Made by a program: the position numbers and the translations under genes
Shown here: positions 1-6,321 of the stretch, one piece after another
How positions within the stretch are numbered: the stretch's first letter is position 1
Layout of the letters: every line of letters begins with the position of its first letter
NCBI GenBank assembly: GCA_003215535.1
Contig: QCKG01000018.1
Location: 1-37,264, forward strand
Source of the DNA: Prochlorococcus sp. AG-409-L18
GTDB lineage: Bacteria > Cyanobacteriota > Cyanobacteriia > PCC-6307 > Cyanobiaceae
DNA: 37,264 nucleotides
Reading direction: 5' to 3'
Notes under the pieces: model-generated
Databases searched by the model: none
The model's input: only the letters and a program-made list of their open reading frames with translations
Told to the model about the DNA's origin: nothing

Positions 1-1
1 T

Positions 2-175
2 CCTGTGGGAGCAGCCAGTGCAGTTAAGACAAAATCAGAAAAGAAAAGAGAAGAGCGTAATAAGCTTTTGACCGTTTCTGTTTATCTGAATACAGGGAAA
101 GTGGCAGGCTTGATCTCAGCGGGAGTCATCGCTGCTGCAGTTTTGGTCTCAGTAATCACATTGATTGCAAGGTGA
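2..175 (+). CDS. small single-TM membrane protein, 5'-truncated by window edge
   Basis: The open frame enters from the left edge and ends at TGA 173-175, giving 57 visible residues. A charged stretch (KTKSEKKREERNK) is followed by SVYLNTGKVAG and one hydrophobic helix ending in TLIAR. The C-terminal half closely resembles the 44-aa protein at 1029-1163: both share SVYLNT, a Gly/Ala-rich helix and a terminal LIAR. This similarity between two separate loci is the main evidence that it is a real gene. No function is recognised. The basic N-terminal side suggests an N-in orientation, which is inference. The true start lies outside the window. Confidence 0.6.
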   Translation, partial: PVGAASAVKTKSEKKREERNKLLTVSVYLNTGKVAGLISAGVIAAAVLVSVITLIAR

Positions 176-248
176 TCAGTAATTTCCCTTAATTAAAATT
201 GTTCTTAGTACAGCTAAAAAGCCTTTACTAATTCAAAATTCCGTTTTG

Positions 249-288
249 ATAGGTGCTTGAATATAAGGCGATTATGGGGATCAATTAA
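249..288 (+). promoter_or_regulatory. leader of the 198-aa gene, homologous to the leader at 986-1028
   Basis: ATAGGTGCTTGAATAT begins this leader and GGGATCAATTAA ends it, directly before the GTG start. The leader of the 44-aa gene has ATAGGTGATGCTTGAATAT and AGGATCAACCA at the equivalent places. The shared blocks argue for a common origin and support GTG 289 as the start, with GGGGA as the ribosome-binding site. Confidence 0.5.
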
Positions 289-885
289 GTGGTACGCCAG
301 CGCTTACAAGAGGTAGTTGACTTTGCAAGATCAGAATCACCTTATAGGGCTGCAAATAAAGGATGGATAACAAATGACGTTTTTCTCAAGTTGGGTGGCT
401 CCGTTGATCGATCTCTAAGGGAAGAAGATGAGATGGCTTCCGTTTCAGTTCTGTGGGGGCCCATAAATCAAATCGCTTTGATTTTTATATCCGTCTTGTT
501 TGCGGCATCAATTTTTGTCTTTTCTATGGTGTCTTTAGCTCATGGCAACTTTTCAATCTCTCCATTGGTTTCTGATGTGATTTCAGAGGCAGGCTCAAGC
601 GAAGTGAAATTGAACAATTCATCTGAGGATTCTTTGAAGTCTGTTGAGGCCCAGTCGGTTGATTTGGGAAGTAATCCGGTTAAGCAAAACGAATTATCAC
701 AACCAGAGAAAAGGCTTGAGAACACTAAAGAAGTAGCAAGAAGCTCAAGCGATAGGAAGTTGGCATCAGCTGAGCCAGAGAAAAGGCTTGAGAGCACTAA
801 AGAAGTAACCAGTAGCCCAAGCGAAAGGAACCTTGTCACAGCAGTTGATATGTTTCAGCCTAAAAGGCCTGTGAAACCTTATTAA
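289..885 (+). CDS. hypothetical single-TM protein with a charged, repeat-bearing C-terminal tail
   Basis: Not a family I recognise. The 198 residues comprise a hydrophilic N-terminal segment of about 50 residues, one hydrophobic helix at about 60-85 (IALIFISVLFAASIFVFSMV), and a Ser/Glu/Lys-rich tail of over 100 residues. The tail carries two 24-residue tandem repeats starting PEKRLE. The segment ASVSVLWGPINQIA before the helix aligns loosely with TVSVYLNTGKVAG and TISVYLNTPIAA of the two flanking small proteins, so it may be an extended member of the same family. The GTG start is chosen because its leader matches that of the 44-aa gene. The tail is probably unstructured; which side of the membrane it faces is unknown. 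Confidence 0.7.
   Translation: MVRQRLQEVVDFARSESPYRAANKGWITNDVFLKLGGSVDRSLREEDEMASVSVLWGPINQIALIFISVLFAASIFVFSMVSLAHGNFSISPLVSDVISEAGSSEVKLNNSSEDSLKSVEAQSVDLGSNPVKQNELSQPEKRLENTKEVARSSSDRKLASAEPEKRLESTKEVTSSPSERNLVTAVDMFQPKRPVKPY
703..846 (+). repeat. 72-bp tandem repeat, two copies, in frame
   Basis: Copies lie at 703-774 and 775-846. Each encodes 24 residues beginning PEKRLE(N/S)TKEV, and the first 33 bp of the copies differ at one position. The in-frame duplication lengthens the hydrophilic tail of the 198-aa protein. Confidence 0.85.
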
Positions 886-985
886 GACTCACACCCGACC
901 TTTTTTAGGGTTTTTCATCCAATAGATCTAACTAGCTTTTGCTAGTAACTGTTGCGAGGAATCTGCTCTTAGGAGTTGGGGGGTA

Positions 986-1028
986 ATAGGTGATGCTTGA
1001 ATATTGTTTATTAATTCAGGATCAACCA
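986..1028 (+). promoter_or_regulatory. leader of the 44-aa membrane protein gene
   Basis: This leader shares TAGGTG, GCTTGAATAT and GGATCAA blocks with 249-288, in the same order and at similar distances from a GTG start. AGGA at 1018-1021 lies 7 nt before GTG 1029. An in-frame ATG at 993 falls inside the conserved leader block and has no counterpart upstream of the 198-aa gene, so it is probably not the start. Confidence 0.5.
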
Positions 1029-1163
1029 GTGGCAGAAAAAAAAGGAAATGAACTGGCGACCATATCCGTTTATCTGAATACACCAATAGCGGCTATCCTT
1101 CTCGGCGTTGGCTTTATAGCTTCATCAGTCTTGTTTGCTGGAGTGCTTTTGATTGCTAGGTGA
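1029..1163 (+). CDS. 44-aa single-TM membrane protein
   Basis: The protein starts at GTG and has a short polar N-terminus (AEKKGNELA), then TISVYLNTPIAA, and one hydrophobic helix ending in LLIAR at the stop. The SVYLNT block and LIAR terminus match the truncated gene at the left edge, and the middle resembles the membrane segment of the 198-aa protein. An ATG at 993 would give 56 residues, but the GTG has the better ribosome-binding site and a leader homologous to its neighbour's. No function is known. Size and topology resemble small photosynthetic or stress membrane subunits, but no HLIP, Psb, Psa or Pet small-subunit signature is visible. Confidence 0.6.
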   Translation: MAEKKGNELATISVYLNTPIAAILLGVGFIASSVLFAGVLLIAR

Positions 1164-1280
1164 CTTAAGCGCTGACTGTTCTAAGCCCAAACCTTTGGCT
1201 GTATCCTTGGAGAAAATCCAACCGGACTGGGGCCACTGTTGGTAATTGGGAGTCTGAACTAGTAGATATTGGAGGACTAA

Positions 1281-1306
1281 TACTTGCATATAGCTTTATG
1301 CAAGTA
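1281..1306. repeat. perfect 10-bp inverted repeat (hairpin) in a gene-poor stretch
   Basis: TACTTGCATA and TATGCAAGTA are separated by a 6-nt loop. There is no T-run on either side, so it is not a clear terminator. Apart from this hairpin and a start-less open frame, I see nothing in 1164-1487. Confidence 0.5.
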
Positions 1307-1487
1307 AGCAGTTCTGGCTGTTCAAATAGCAGTAGCGTTAAAAACCCGATACGTTTTCTTGAAAGTCTTTTCCTTATTGAATTTTGGCAGCTTATTTTCG
1401 GTGTTTATCTAGTGTTTTAATTCTTTGCGTTAAAAGACTGGAGATAATTAGTTTTTCTGATCAAAATTGATGAGATTGTTCTCTTTA

Positions 1488-2423
1488 TTAGGGGTTAAGA
1501 GGTCTCGAATTGAACTTCATCAATTCATTAGCCATAGCTGGTAAGAGGAAAGTGTCCTTTGATCTTTCTCTGCCCTGACTAAAGACAACTAAAAGCATTG
1601 GATTGCCTTCGGGGGAATTGCACCAAGCTGCATCATGCCGAGCTTGACTCATTAAACCAGCTTTACTCCATATGCGACTTCCTTTTGGTAAACCTTCTCC
1701 TATGAAGCCATCGACTTGATTTTCTGGATCAGATTTGCGTTGAATAATATCTAAGGATCGAGATAGTAATTCTTTTATTCGTTTGCAAGCTTGCGGGCTG
1801 ACAATCGACTCGGTCATTACAGCTTCCAGTACTCTTGCTGTTGCAGCTGTGCTTAAGGAATTGCGGTTCAGATTCCCAGAGCCATAGAAATCCTTTTCTC
1901 TGCCATAGGGACTATCCTCCCAAGTCTTTTGGCAACAGTTGACTGCCTCTAGTTCTGGCCATCTCAGTTCACGCAACCAATGATTTACTAGATTTCGCTG
2001 TCTTTGCCAGGATTGCCAATTGGTTCCAATCAGAGAAGGACCGCTAGTAGTTCCTGTAAGTAAATCGAGGATCAGGCTAGTGGCTTCATTGCTAGAGGAG
2101 TAGAGCATGTTTCTCATTGCTCGACGCAGCTCCTCACAATCTTTTAGAAGATCCTTCTGAAGCCAAGCTTCTACGGCAATTGCATATATAAGTTTGACTA
2201 CACTCGCTGGATAGAGGAGACGTTGATCCGACCAACCAGCTCCAAAACCACTGCCTGATTGAGGTTGTGGATTGTGATAACGAATCCAGCTGATTGCGAC
2301 GGTGTTTTGAAGCCCTGGGCGACCTTCTTTCTCAAATCGATCCAGCAGAGTTTTCAGATAGAAACTCATTTTAGGATCGTGATGATAGAACCCCATTGCT
2401 ATTGCATTAGTCAATGCCGACAC
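1488..2423 (-). CDS. serine hydrolase with class A beta-lactamase fold
   Basis: The penicillin-recognising fold motifs are present in order: SVVK with candidate nucleophile Ser74 and Lys77, an SSSN segment near residue 110 in the position of the SxN motif, and SKAG at about 253-256 replacing the usual KTG. No signal peptide is obvious, so a cytoplasmic or non-classically exported enzyme is possible. In cyanobacteria such proteins are more likely peptidoglycan- or peptide-acting hydrolases than resistance enzymes; the substrate cannot be told. It diverges from an NlpC/P60 peptidase gene and the two longest reading frames overlap by 10 bp. Internal Met10 and Met19 would remove the overlap, so the start is uncertain. 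Confidence 0.8.
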   Translation of the reverse strand: MSALTNAIAMGFYHHDPKMSFYLKTLLDRFEKEGRPGLQNTVAISWIRYHNPQPQSGSGFGAGWSDQRLLYPASVVKLIYAIAVEAWLQKDLLKDCEELRRAMRNMLYSSSNEATSLILDLLTGTTSGPSLIGTNWQSWQRQRNLVNHWLRELRWPELEAVNCCQKTWEDSPYGREKDFYGSGNLNRNSLSTAATARVLEAVMTESIVSPQACKRIKELLSRSLDIIQRKSDPENQVDGFIGEGLPKGSRIWSKAGLMSQARHDAAWCNSPEGNPMLLVVFSQGRERSKDTFLLPAMANELMKFNSRPLNP

Positions 2424-3172
2424 TAGGAGCTCAAGTCGAAAAGGACCTAATAGTTCCTGGGAGTCGTTGGCAACTTTTGGCAGGAGTTAATGGTTATGAG
2501 GGATCTGCTGAGAGTAGTGTCATGTCTACTCAGGCGGCTAGTGGTAGAAGGTTTGAAGTAATTGGGACTGACTTGAAGGAAAGTATATGCAGGTCAAATT
2601 TCGATCGCCTAAAGGTACGTTTACTAGAGGATGGTTATATATGTTGGGTAAATAAAATTGAGATTATTGCAGCAATAGTTCCTACTACTGGATGGGAGCC
2701 AAAACTCTTTAGTAGTGATCAAATAAGAAGTTGTTTGCCTGCTGTTATTTCCTGGGTTGAGAATGCTTGTGGAAGGCCTAATAAATACCTTTGGGGAGGA
2801 ACCATTGGGCCTGACTTTGATTGTTCAGGAATGATTCAAGCAGCTTTTTCTAGTCAAGGCATTTGGTTGCCACGTGATGCATATCAACAAGAAAGGTTTT
2901 GTAGGAAAGTCACGGTCAGTCCTGACAATCTTGACCTACTTCATCCTGGTGATCTTTTGTTCTTTGGCTCTCTAGAAAGATGTACACATGTAGCGCTGTA
3001 TAAGGGGGCGGGGTTTTATTGGCATAGCTCTGGCCTTGATAATGGAAGGAATGGAATTGGATGTGATGGCCTTCATTCAATAGATATGAATCCAGTGGCT
3101 TGTTATTACCGTGCAGCATTGAGGGGTGCTGGAAGGGTGGAACGCTGTCATGATGGAACTACACTTTCTTGA
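2414..3172 (+). CDS. NlpC/P60 family peptidoglycan endopeptidase with SH3b-like N-terminus
   Basis: The C-terminal half holds the catalytic triad of the NlpC/P60 family: Cys137 in DFDCSG, His192 in CTHVALY and His204 in WHSSG. WGGTIGPDFDCSG and PGDLLFFG are typical sequence landmarks. The N-terminal 110 residues resemble the SH3b-like domain of the cyanobacterial gamma-D-glutamyl-L-diamino acid endopeptidases (AvPCP/NpPCP type), which cut stem peptides in cell-wall recycling. No signal peptide is seen, which fits a cytoplasmic recycling role. The gene diverges from a beta-lactamase-fold hydrolase, so the pair may act on wall fragments together (inference). ATG 2414 lacks a good ribosome-binding site. 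Confidence 0.88.
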   Translation: MPTLGAQVEKDLIVPGSRWQLLAGVNGYEGSAESSVMSTQAASGRRFEVIGTDLKESICRSNFDRLKVRLLEDGYICWVNKIEIIAAIVPTTGWEPKLFSSDQIRSCLPAVISWVENACGRPNKYLWGGTIGPDFDCSGMIQAAFSSQGIWLPRDAYQQERFCRKVTVSPDNLDLLHPGDLLFFGSLERCTHVALYKGAGFYWHSSGLDNGRNGIGCDGLHSIDMNPVACYYRAALRGAGRVERCHDGTTLS

Positions 3173-3209
3173 GATGGCGTGTAATTTGTTCTTTAAATAC
3201 CTCTGATAG

Positions 3210-4178
3210 ATGATTTTGGCCCTAGACCTATCAGTAGTAGTTCCTATTTACAATGAGCAGGAAAGTCTTCCTGGATTGGTAGAGGAGCTCCTGAAATCCT
3301 TGCGACCAACGGGGAAAAGATTTGAATTAGTTTTAGTCAACGATGGATCAACTGATAGATCAGCTGAAGTGTTGAAAGCTCTGAGTAGTGATGTCGAGGA
3401 ATTGGTTTGTGTTTTATTGCGTAAAAATTATGGGCAGACTGCCGCAATGGCTGCTGGTTTTGACGTTGCTAGTGGAGAGGTAATAGTCAGTCTTGATGGT
3501 GATTTGCAGAATGATCCAGCTGATATCCCTTTACTGATTGAAAAGTTGGAGGAGGGTTTTGACTTGGTTAGTGGTTGGCGCTTTCACCGTCAAGACGCAA
3601 CATTGCAGAGAAAGTTGCCTTCCAAAATTGCTAATCGTTTAATAGGACGAGTCACAGGAGTTCGCCTACATGACTATGGCTGTTCTTTAAAGGCTTATAG
3701 GCGAGAGGTGCTAGCTGACATGCGATTGTATGGGGAGCTTCATCGTTTTCTGCCTGTATTGGCAAATATTGAAGGAGCCAGAATTGCTGAGGTCAAAGTA
3801 AATCATCGTGCGCGTCAATATGGGAGTAGTAAGTACGGCATTGATCGCACTTTTCGAGTTCTGATGGATTTATTGACTGTTTGGTTTATGAATCGCTTTT
3901 TGACTAGGCCTATGTATGTATTTGGATTTGGAGGAATGGCGGCTATAGCTGGAAGCTTGTTGGTAAGTGGTTATTTGTTAATGATCAAGTTATTTGGTGA
4001 GGATATTGGGAATAGACCTCTTCTCACCCTGGCACTTGTGCTGGGTATTGCTGGGGTACAGCTTTTTTGCTTTGGACTGTTAGGGGAATTACAGATTAGG
4101 ACCTATCACGAAAGTCAAGGTCGACCTATTTATCGCATTAGAGCAACATTGCGGGGGGGGCATCCTGTTTCCTTGTGA
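3210..4178 (+). CDS. family 2 glycosyltransferase, polyprenyl-phosphate sugar synthase type
   Basis: This GT-A fold enzyme opens with VVPIYNEQESL, followed by LVNDGSTDRS and the metal/nucleotide-binding SLDGDLQND near residues 94-103. Two hydrophobic helices lie at about 232-255 and 268-292. This is the DPM1/GtrB-like layout: the enzyme moves a sugar from a nucleotide donor to a polyprenyl phosphate carrier at the inner membrane leaflet. Donor sugar and final glycan are unknown. The C-terminus ends just past a run of eight G and overlaps the opposing HEAT-repeat gene by 49 bp, so the last residues are sensitive to indels in that tract. Confidence 0.9.
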   Translation: MILALDLSVVVPIYNEQESLPGLVEELLKSLRPTGKRFELVLVNDGSTDRSAEVLKALSSDVEELVCVLLRKNYGQTAAMAAGFDVASGEVIVSLDGDLQNDPADIPLLIEKLEEGFDLVSGWRFHRQDATLQRKLPSKIANRLIGRVTGVRLHDYGCSLKAYRREVLADMRLYGELHRFLPVLANIEGARIAEVKVNHRARQYGSSKYGIDRTFRVLMDLLTVWFMNRFLTRPMYVFGFGGMAAIAGSLLVSGYLLMIKLFGEDIGNRPLLTLALVLGIAGVQLFCFGLLGELQIRTYHESQGRPIYRIRATLRGGHPVSL

Positions 4179-4621
4179 AGGTTTTTTGCACCAGGTTTGC
4201 CTCTGAATTTTTGAAGAGCTTCCGCAGCTGTTTCTACTACTTGACTATCTGAGTCTTTAAGGCCTTGCCTAAGGATTGGTAATACTGAAGGGTGCCCCCA
4301 TAACTTTGCAAGTCTTACTGCATTTAATCTTTGCTCAGGGCCTCCGGAGAATGAGCTTCTTAGGACTTTTTGAAGGGCGATTTGTTCATGTTTAGTTTTT
4401 GGGGCTTCCCAGGTAAGGCTTTTAGCGCTCGATGAGGTTTGGCTCGAAAGTAAGGGGTCAAAGAAATTCGTTTTTTGTATAAGGCTGATATCCGGCTGGT
4501 TTATATCCTCTAGCAAAGAAGCATAGTTTTTACGTAGGGCGAAATTGCGTGGTTTTTTGCCAAGACCCCAGATCAATAGGGCTAGCAGCAAAGCAGCGGA
4601 ACTCGCGAAAATTTGACTCAT
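4130..4621 (-). CDS. membrane-anchored HEAT-repeat protein
   Basis: The 163-residue protein has an N-terminal hydrophobic anchor (residues 5-20) and a variable linker. A HEAT/PBS-lyase-like helical pair spans about 90-145 (RLNAVRLAKLWGHPSVLPIL, then DSDSQVVETAAEALQKF). HEAT repeats of this kind mediate protein contacts; in cyanobacteria related repeats occur in phycobilin lyases, but this protein is too short to be one. The 3' end overlaps the glycosyltransferase gene by 49 bp on the opposite strand and includes the C8 tract. Its partner is unknown. Confidence 0.7.
   Translation of the reverse strand: MSQIFASSAALLLALLIWGLGKKPRNFALRKNYASLLEDINQPDISLIQKTNFFDPLLSSQTSSSAKSLTWEAPKTKHEQIALQKVLRSSFSGGPEQRLNAVRLAKLWGHPSVLPILRQGLKDSDSQVVETAAEALQKFRGKPGAKNLHKETGCPPRNVALMR
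4153..4160. repeat. G8 homopolymer in overlapping 3' ends of two genes
   Basis: Eight consecutive G (plus strand) lie in both the last codons of the glycosyltransferase and the last codons of the opposing HEAT-repeat gene. Losing one G would shift both C-termini. Confidence 0.85.
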
Positions 4622-4763
4622 GAGGGGGAAAAGTGCTCTTTTTGCTGTTGATCGATGATGTAAGAGCAGGCGATGGATTGAACTTTTATGTCACCAACAG
4701 GGTCTTATTGGTATCCAATCCAATGCAATCTATACAGTAAGTGTAGATCTATTGGCATATGCC

Positions 4764-4880
4764 ATGACTAGCGAATTTGCTGCAAACTGGCTTCCTTCAG
4801 TATTCGTACCACTGATTGGGCTTGTAACACCAGCAGTTTTCATTGTGTTGGTTGGTCGGCATATCACGGCAACTGACTGA
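4764..4880 (+). CDS. psaI: photosystem I reaction centre subunit VIII
   Basis: This 38-residue protein is one hydrophobic helix with the PsaI signature: [18 protein letters not shown], then [12 protein letters not shown]. PsaI is a single-span subunit that sits next to PsaL and helps hold it in the trimer-forming domain. It lies 44 bp upstream of psaL on the same strand, the usual cyanobacterial pairing. ATG 4764 is the only sensible start and the length matches the family. Confidence 0.92.
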   Translation: MTSEFAANWLPSVFVPLIGLVTPAVFIVLVGRHITATD

Positions 4881-4924
4881 AGGTCAAACACTTCTTCTTC
4901 CATCAAACCAGCCATTTAAATCAA

Positions 4925-5524
4925 ATGACAGACTTTCAAGACCCGTTCCTAAAGTCAAATAAGCCAGTCAAATTTGACCAAAAGTACGTTGATGACACTG
5001 TTCGCCCTGGAGATATCGGCATTGCCGATCAATGGGCAGTCAACCCACCTTCAGATCCTTGTGTAGGAGATTTGGCCACACCTGTTAATAGCGGCTACTT
5101 CACTAAGGCCTGGCTCAATAACTTACCTTTTTATCGGGATGGATTATCACCCAACTTCCGTGGCCTTGAAGTAGGTGCAATGTTTGGTTATTTCCTTTTT
5201 GGTCCGTTTGCTATTACGGGTCCTTTTAGGAATACCGATTTTGCTTTGACAGCAGGTCTTTTAAGTGCTGTCGGAGCAGTGCACATTTTGACTGCGCTTC
5301 TCGTTCTTTATAACGCACCAGGCAAATCACCAAGTGTGCAACCTCCTGATTCAACTATTGTTAATCCACCTGCTGACCTCTTTACTAATCGTGGATGGGC
5401 AGACTTCACAAGTGGATTTTGGCTAGGTGGATGTGGTGGAGCTGTATTTGCATGGTTGCTTTGTGGGACCTTGCATGTTGACACCCTTATGAAACAGGGA
5501 GCTTTCTTCCCTTGGGTGGGCTGA
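4925..5524 (+). CDS. psaL: photosystem I reaction centre subunit XI
   Basis: PsaL, 199 residues, is the subunit at the PSI trimer interface. Seen in the sequence are the stromal N-terminus ([20 protein letters not shown]), then [32 protein letters not shown], whose Asn-Leu-Pro and Glu contact chlorophylls in known structures. Membrane helices follow at about 82-105, 110-130 and 160-185. It runs in an operon with psaI and is followed by a strong intrinsic terminator. It is longer than many homologs (about 150-165 aa), as is usual for marine picocyanobacteria. Confidence 0.96.
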   Translation: MTDFQDPFLKSNKPVKFDQKYVDDTVRPGDIGIADQWAVNPPSDPCVGDLATPVNSGYFTKAWLNNLPFYRDGLSPNFRGLEVGAMFGYFLFGPFAITGPFRNTDFALTAGLLSAVGAVHILTALLVLYNAPGKSPSVQPPDSTIVNPPADLFTNRGWADFTSGFWLGGCGGAVFAWLLCGTLHVDTLMKQGAFFPWVG

Positions 5525-5571
5525 TCTTTATTGTTATCAATAGAGCAAGTAAAACAAGTAACCTTTAAATT

Positions 5572-5611
5572 ATTCCTCTGAAGCAATTACTTGCTTCAGA
5601 GGAATTTTTTT
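5572..5611 (+). terminator. intrinsic terminator after psaL
   Basis: A perfect 15-bp inverted repeat (ATTCCTCTGAAGCAA / TTGCTTCAGAGGAAT) with a 4-nt loop runs directly into seven T. It begins 47 bp after the psaL stop. Confidence 0.92.
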
Positions 5612-5634
5612 AAGTTTGTGATCTCTAAGAATCT

Positions 5635-5680
5635 AATACCATTTAAAGTTGCTTAATTTCGAGTAGCTTTAAATGGTATT
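5635..5680. repeat. second inverted repeat downstream of psaL
   Basis: AATACCATTTAAAG and CTTTAAATGGTATT form a perfect 14-bp stem with an 18-nt loop. It starts 23 bp after the psaL terminator and is not followed by a long T-run. It could be a back-up transcript end, an RNA-processing structure or part of a small RNA. Confidence 0.65.
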
Positions 5681-5730
5681 GGTGCTATTTTTCATTGTAA
5701 ATTGAATCACTCTGCTCAACAGAAATAGAT

Positions 5731-5892
5731 GTGATTAGCGATCTTTTCCCACCTTTGTCAAACATTAAGCATCCATTGGAAGGATGTACTTATTTGCTTT
5801 TAATTGCTTTATTGTTTAGGAGTGGGTGGCCACATGCTTGGAACAAATTTCTCAAAAGGATTTCTGCTGATGTTGATGATATCAACAATTGA
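5731..5892 (+). CDS. possible 53-aa hypothetical protein
   Basis: A GTG-initiated frame encodes ISDLFPPLSNIKHPLEGC, a short hydrophobic stretch (TYLLLIALLF) and a basic, then acidic tail (WNKFLKRISADVDDINN). Composition looks protein-like, but no ribosome-binding site or family match is evident. It is a weak call, included because it is the only plausible gene in the 800-bp psaL-psaB spacer. Confidence 0.3.
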   Translation: MISDLFPPLSNIKHPLEGCTYLLLIALLFRSGWPHAWNKFLKRISADVDDINN

Positions 5893-6241
5893 CTAGATAG
5901 AGGTAAGTCTGATTTTGTCAACACTTTTTTAAACTAAAAGAAATGGATCTAAATACTCTTATGGGTTAAGATAGTGCATACATTTAGAGTGAAAACAACC
6001 AATTCTTTATATCCTCCAGTTCTTATTTACGAGGTGTTTTAGAATTTAAATTTAGATATTGCTCTTAGGCTTTGAGTAAAATTTAAATCTGCATGAGAAA
6101 TAGCAAGTCAACTTCTCTTCTTTAGTTTGATTTGAATTCACTCAATTGGATTGAGTCAATTCTGAAAAGATATTCTGAATCTCTATTTAAACGGTTGAAA
6201 GTCAACATTGCCAAAAACTTTGAGGCCTTAAAAGATTTTTC
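5893..6241. other. AT-rich convergent spacer, no gene seen
   Basis: All frames are broken by frequent stops. The only structure noticed is an imperfect 13-bp inverted repeat at 6134-6162 (GAATTCACTCAAT / ATTGAGTCAATTC, one mismatch). Confidence 0.5.
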
Positions 6242-6273
6242 AAAAAAAAACCGCCAGTTAAATACTGGCGGTT
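6242..6273 (-). terminator. intrinsic terminator after psaB
   Basis: Read on the minus strand, AACCGCCAGT and ACTGGCGGTT form a 10-bp stem around a 5-nt loop, running into nine T. It lies 49 bp beyond the psaB stop. Confidence 0.9.
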
Positions 6274-6321
6274 GATTGACCTTTCTTTCGCCTAGGCGAC
6301 TAATTAAAGATGTGGTAGTAG

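Noticed and set aside
540-839. 99-residue minus-strand open frame inside the 198-aa gene
   Set aside because: It is antisense to the repeat tail, and its own repetitive Ser/Leu pattern is the mirror of the 72-bp tandem repeat. No leader or ribosome-binding site.
1169-1420. 84-codon open frame on the plus strand between the 44-aa gene and the serine hydrolase
   Set aside because: It has no ATG, GTG or TTG before position 1298 and no recognisable protein features. The 40-codon part after ATG 1298 starts inside a hairpin arm.
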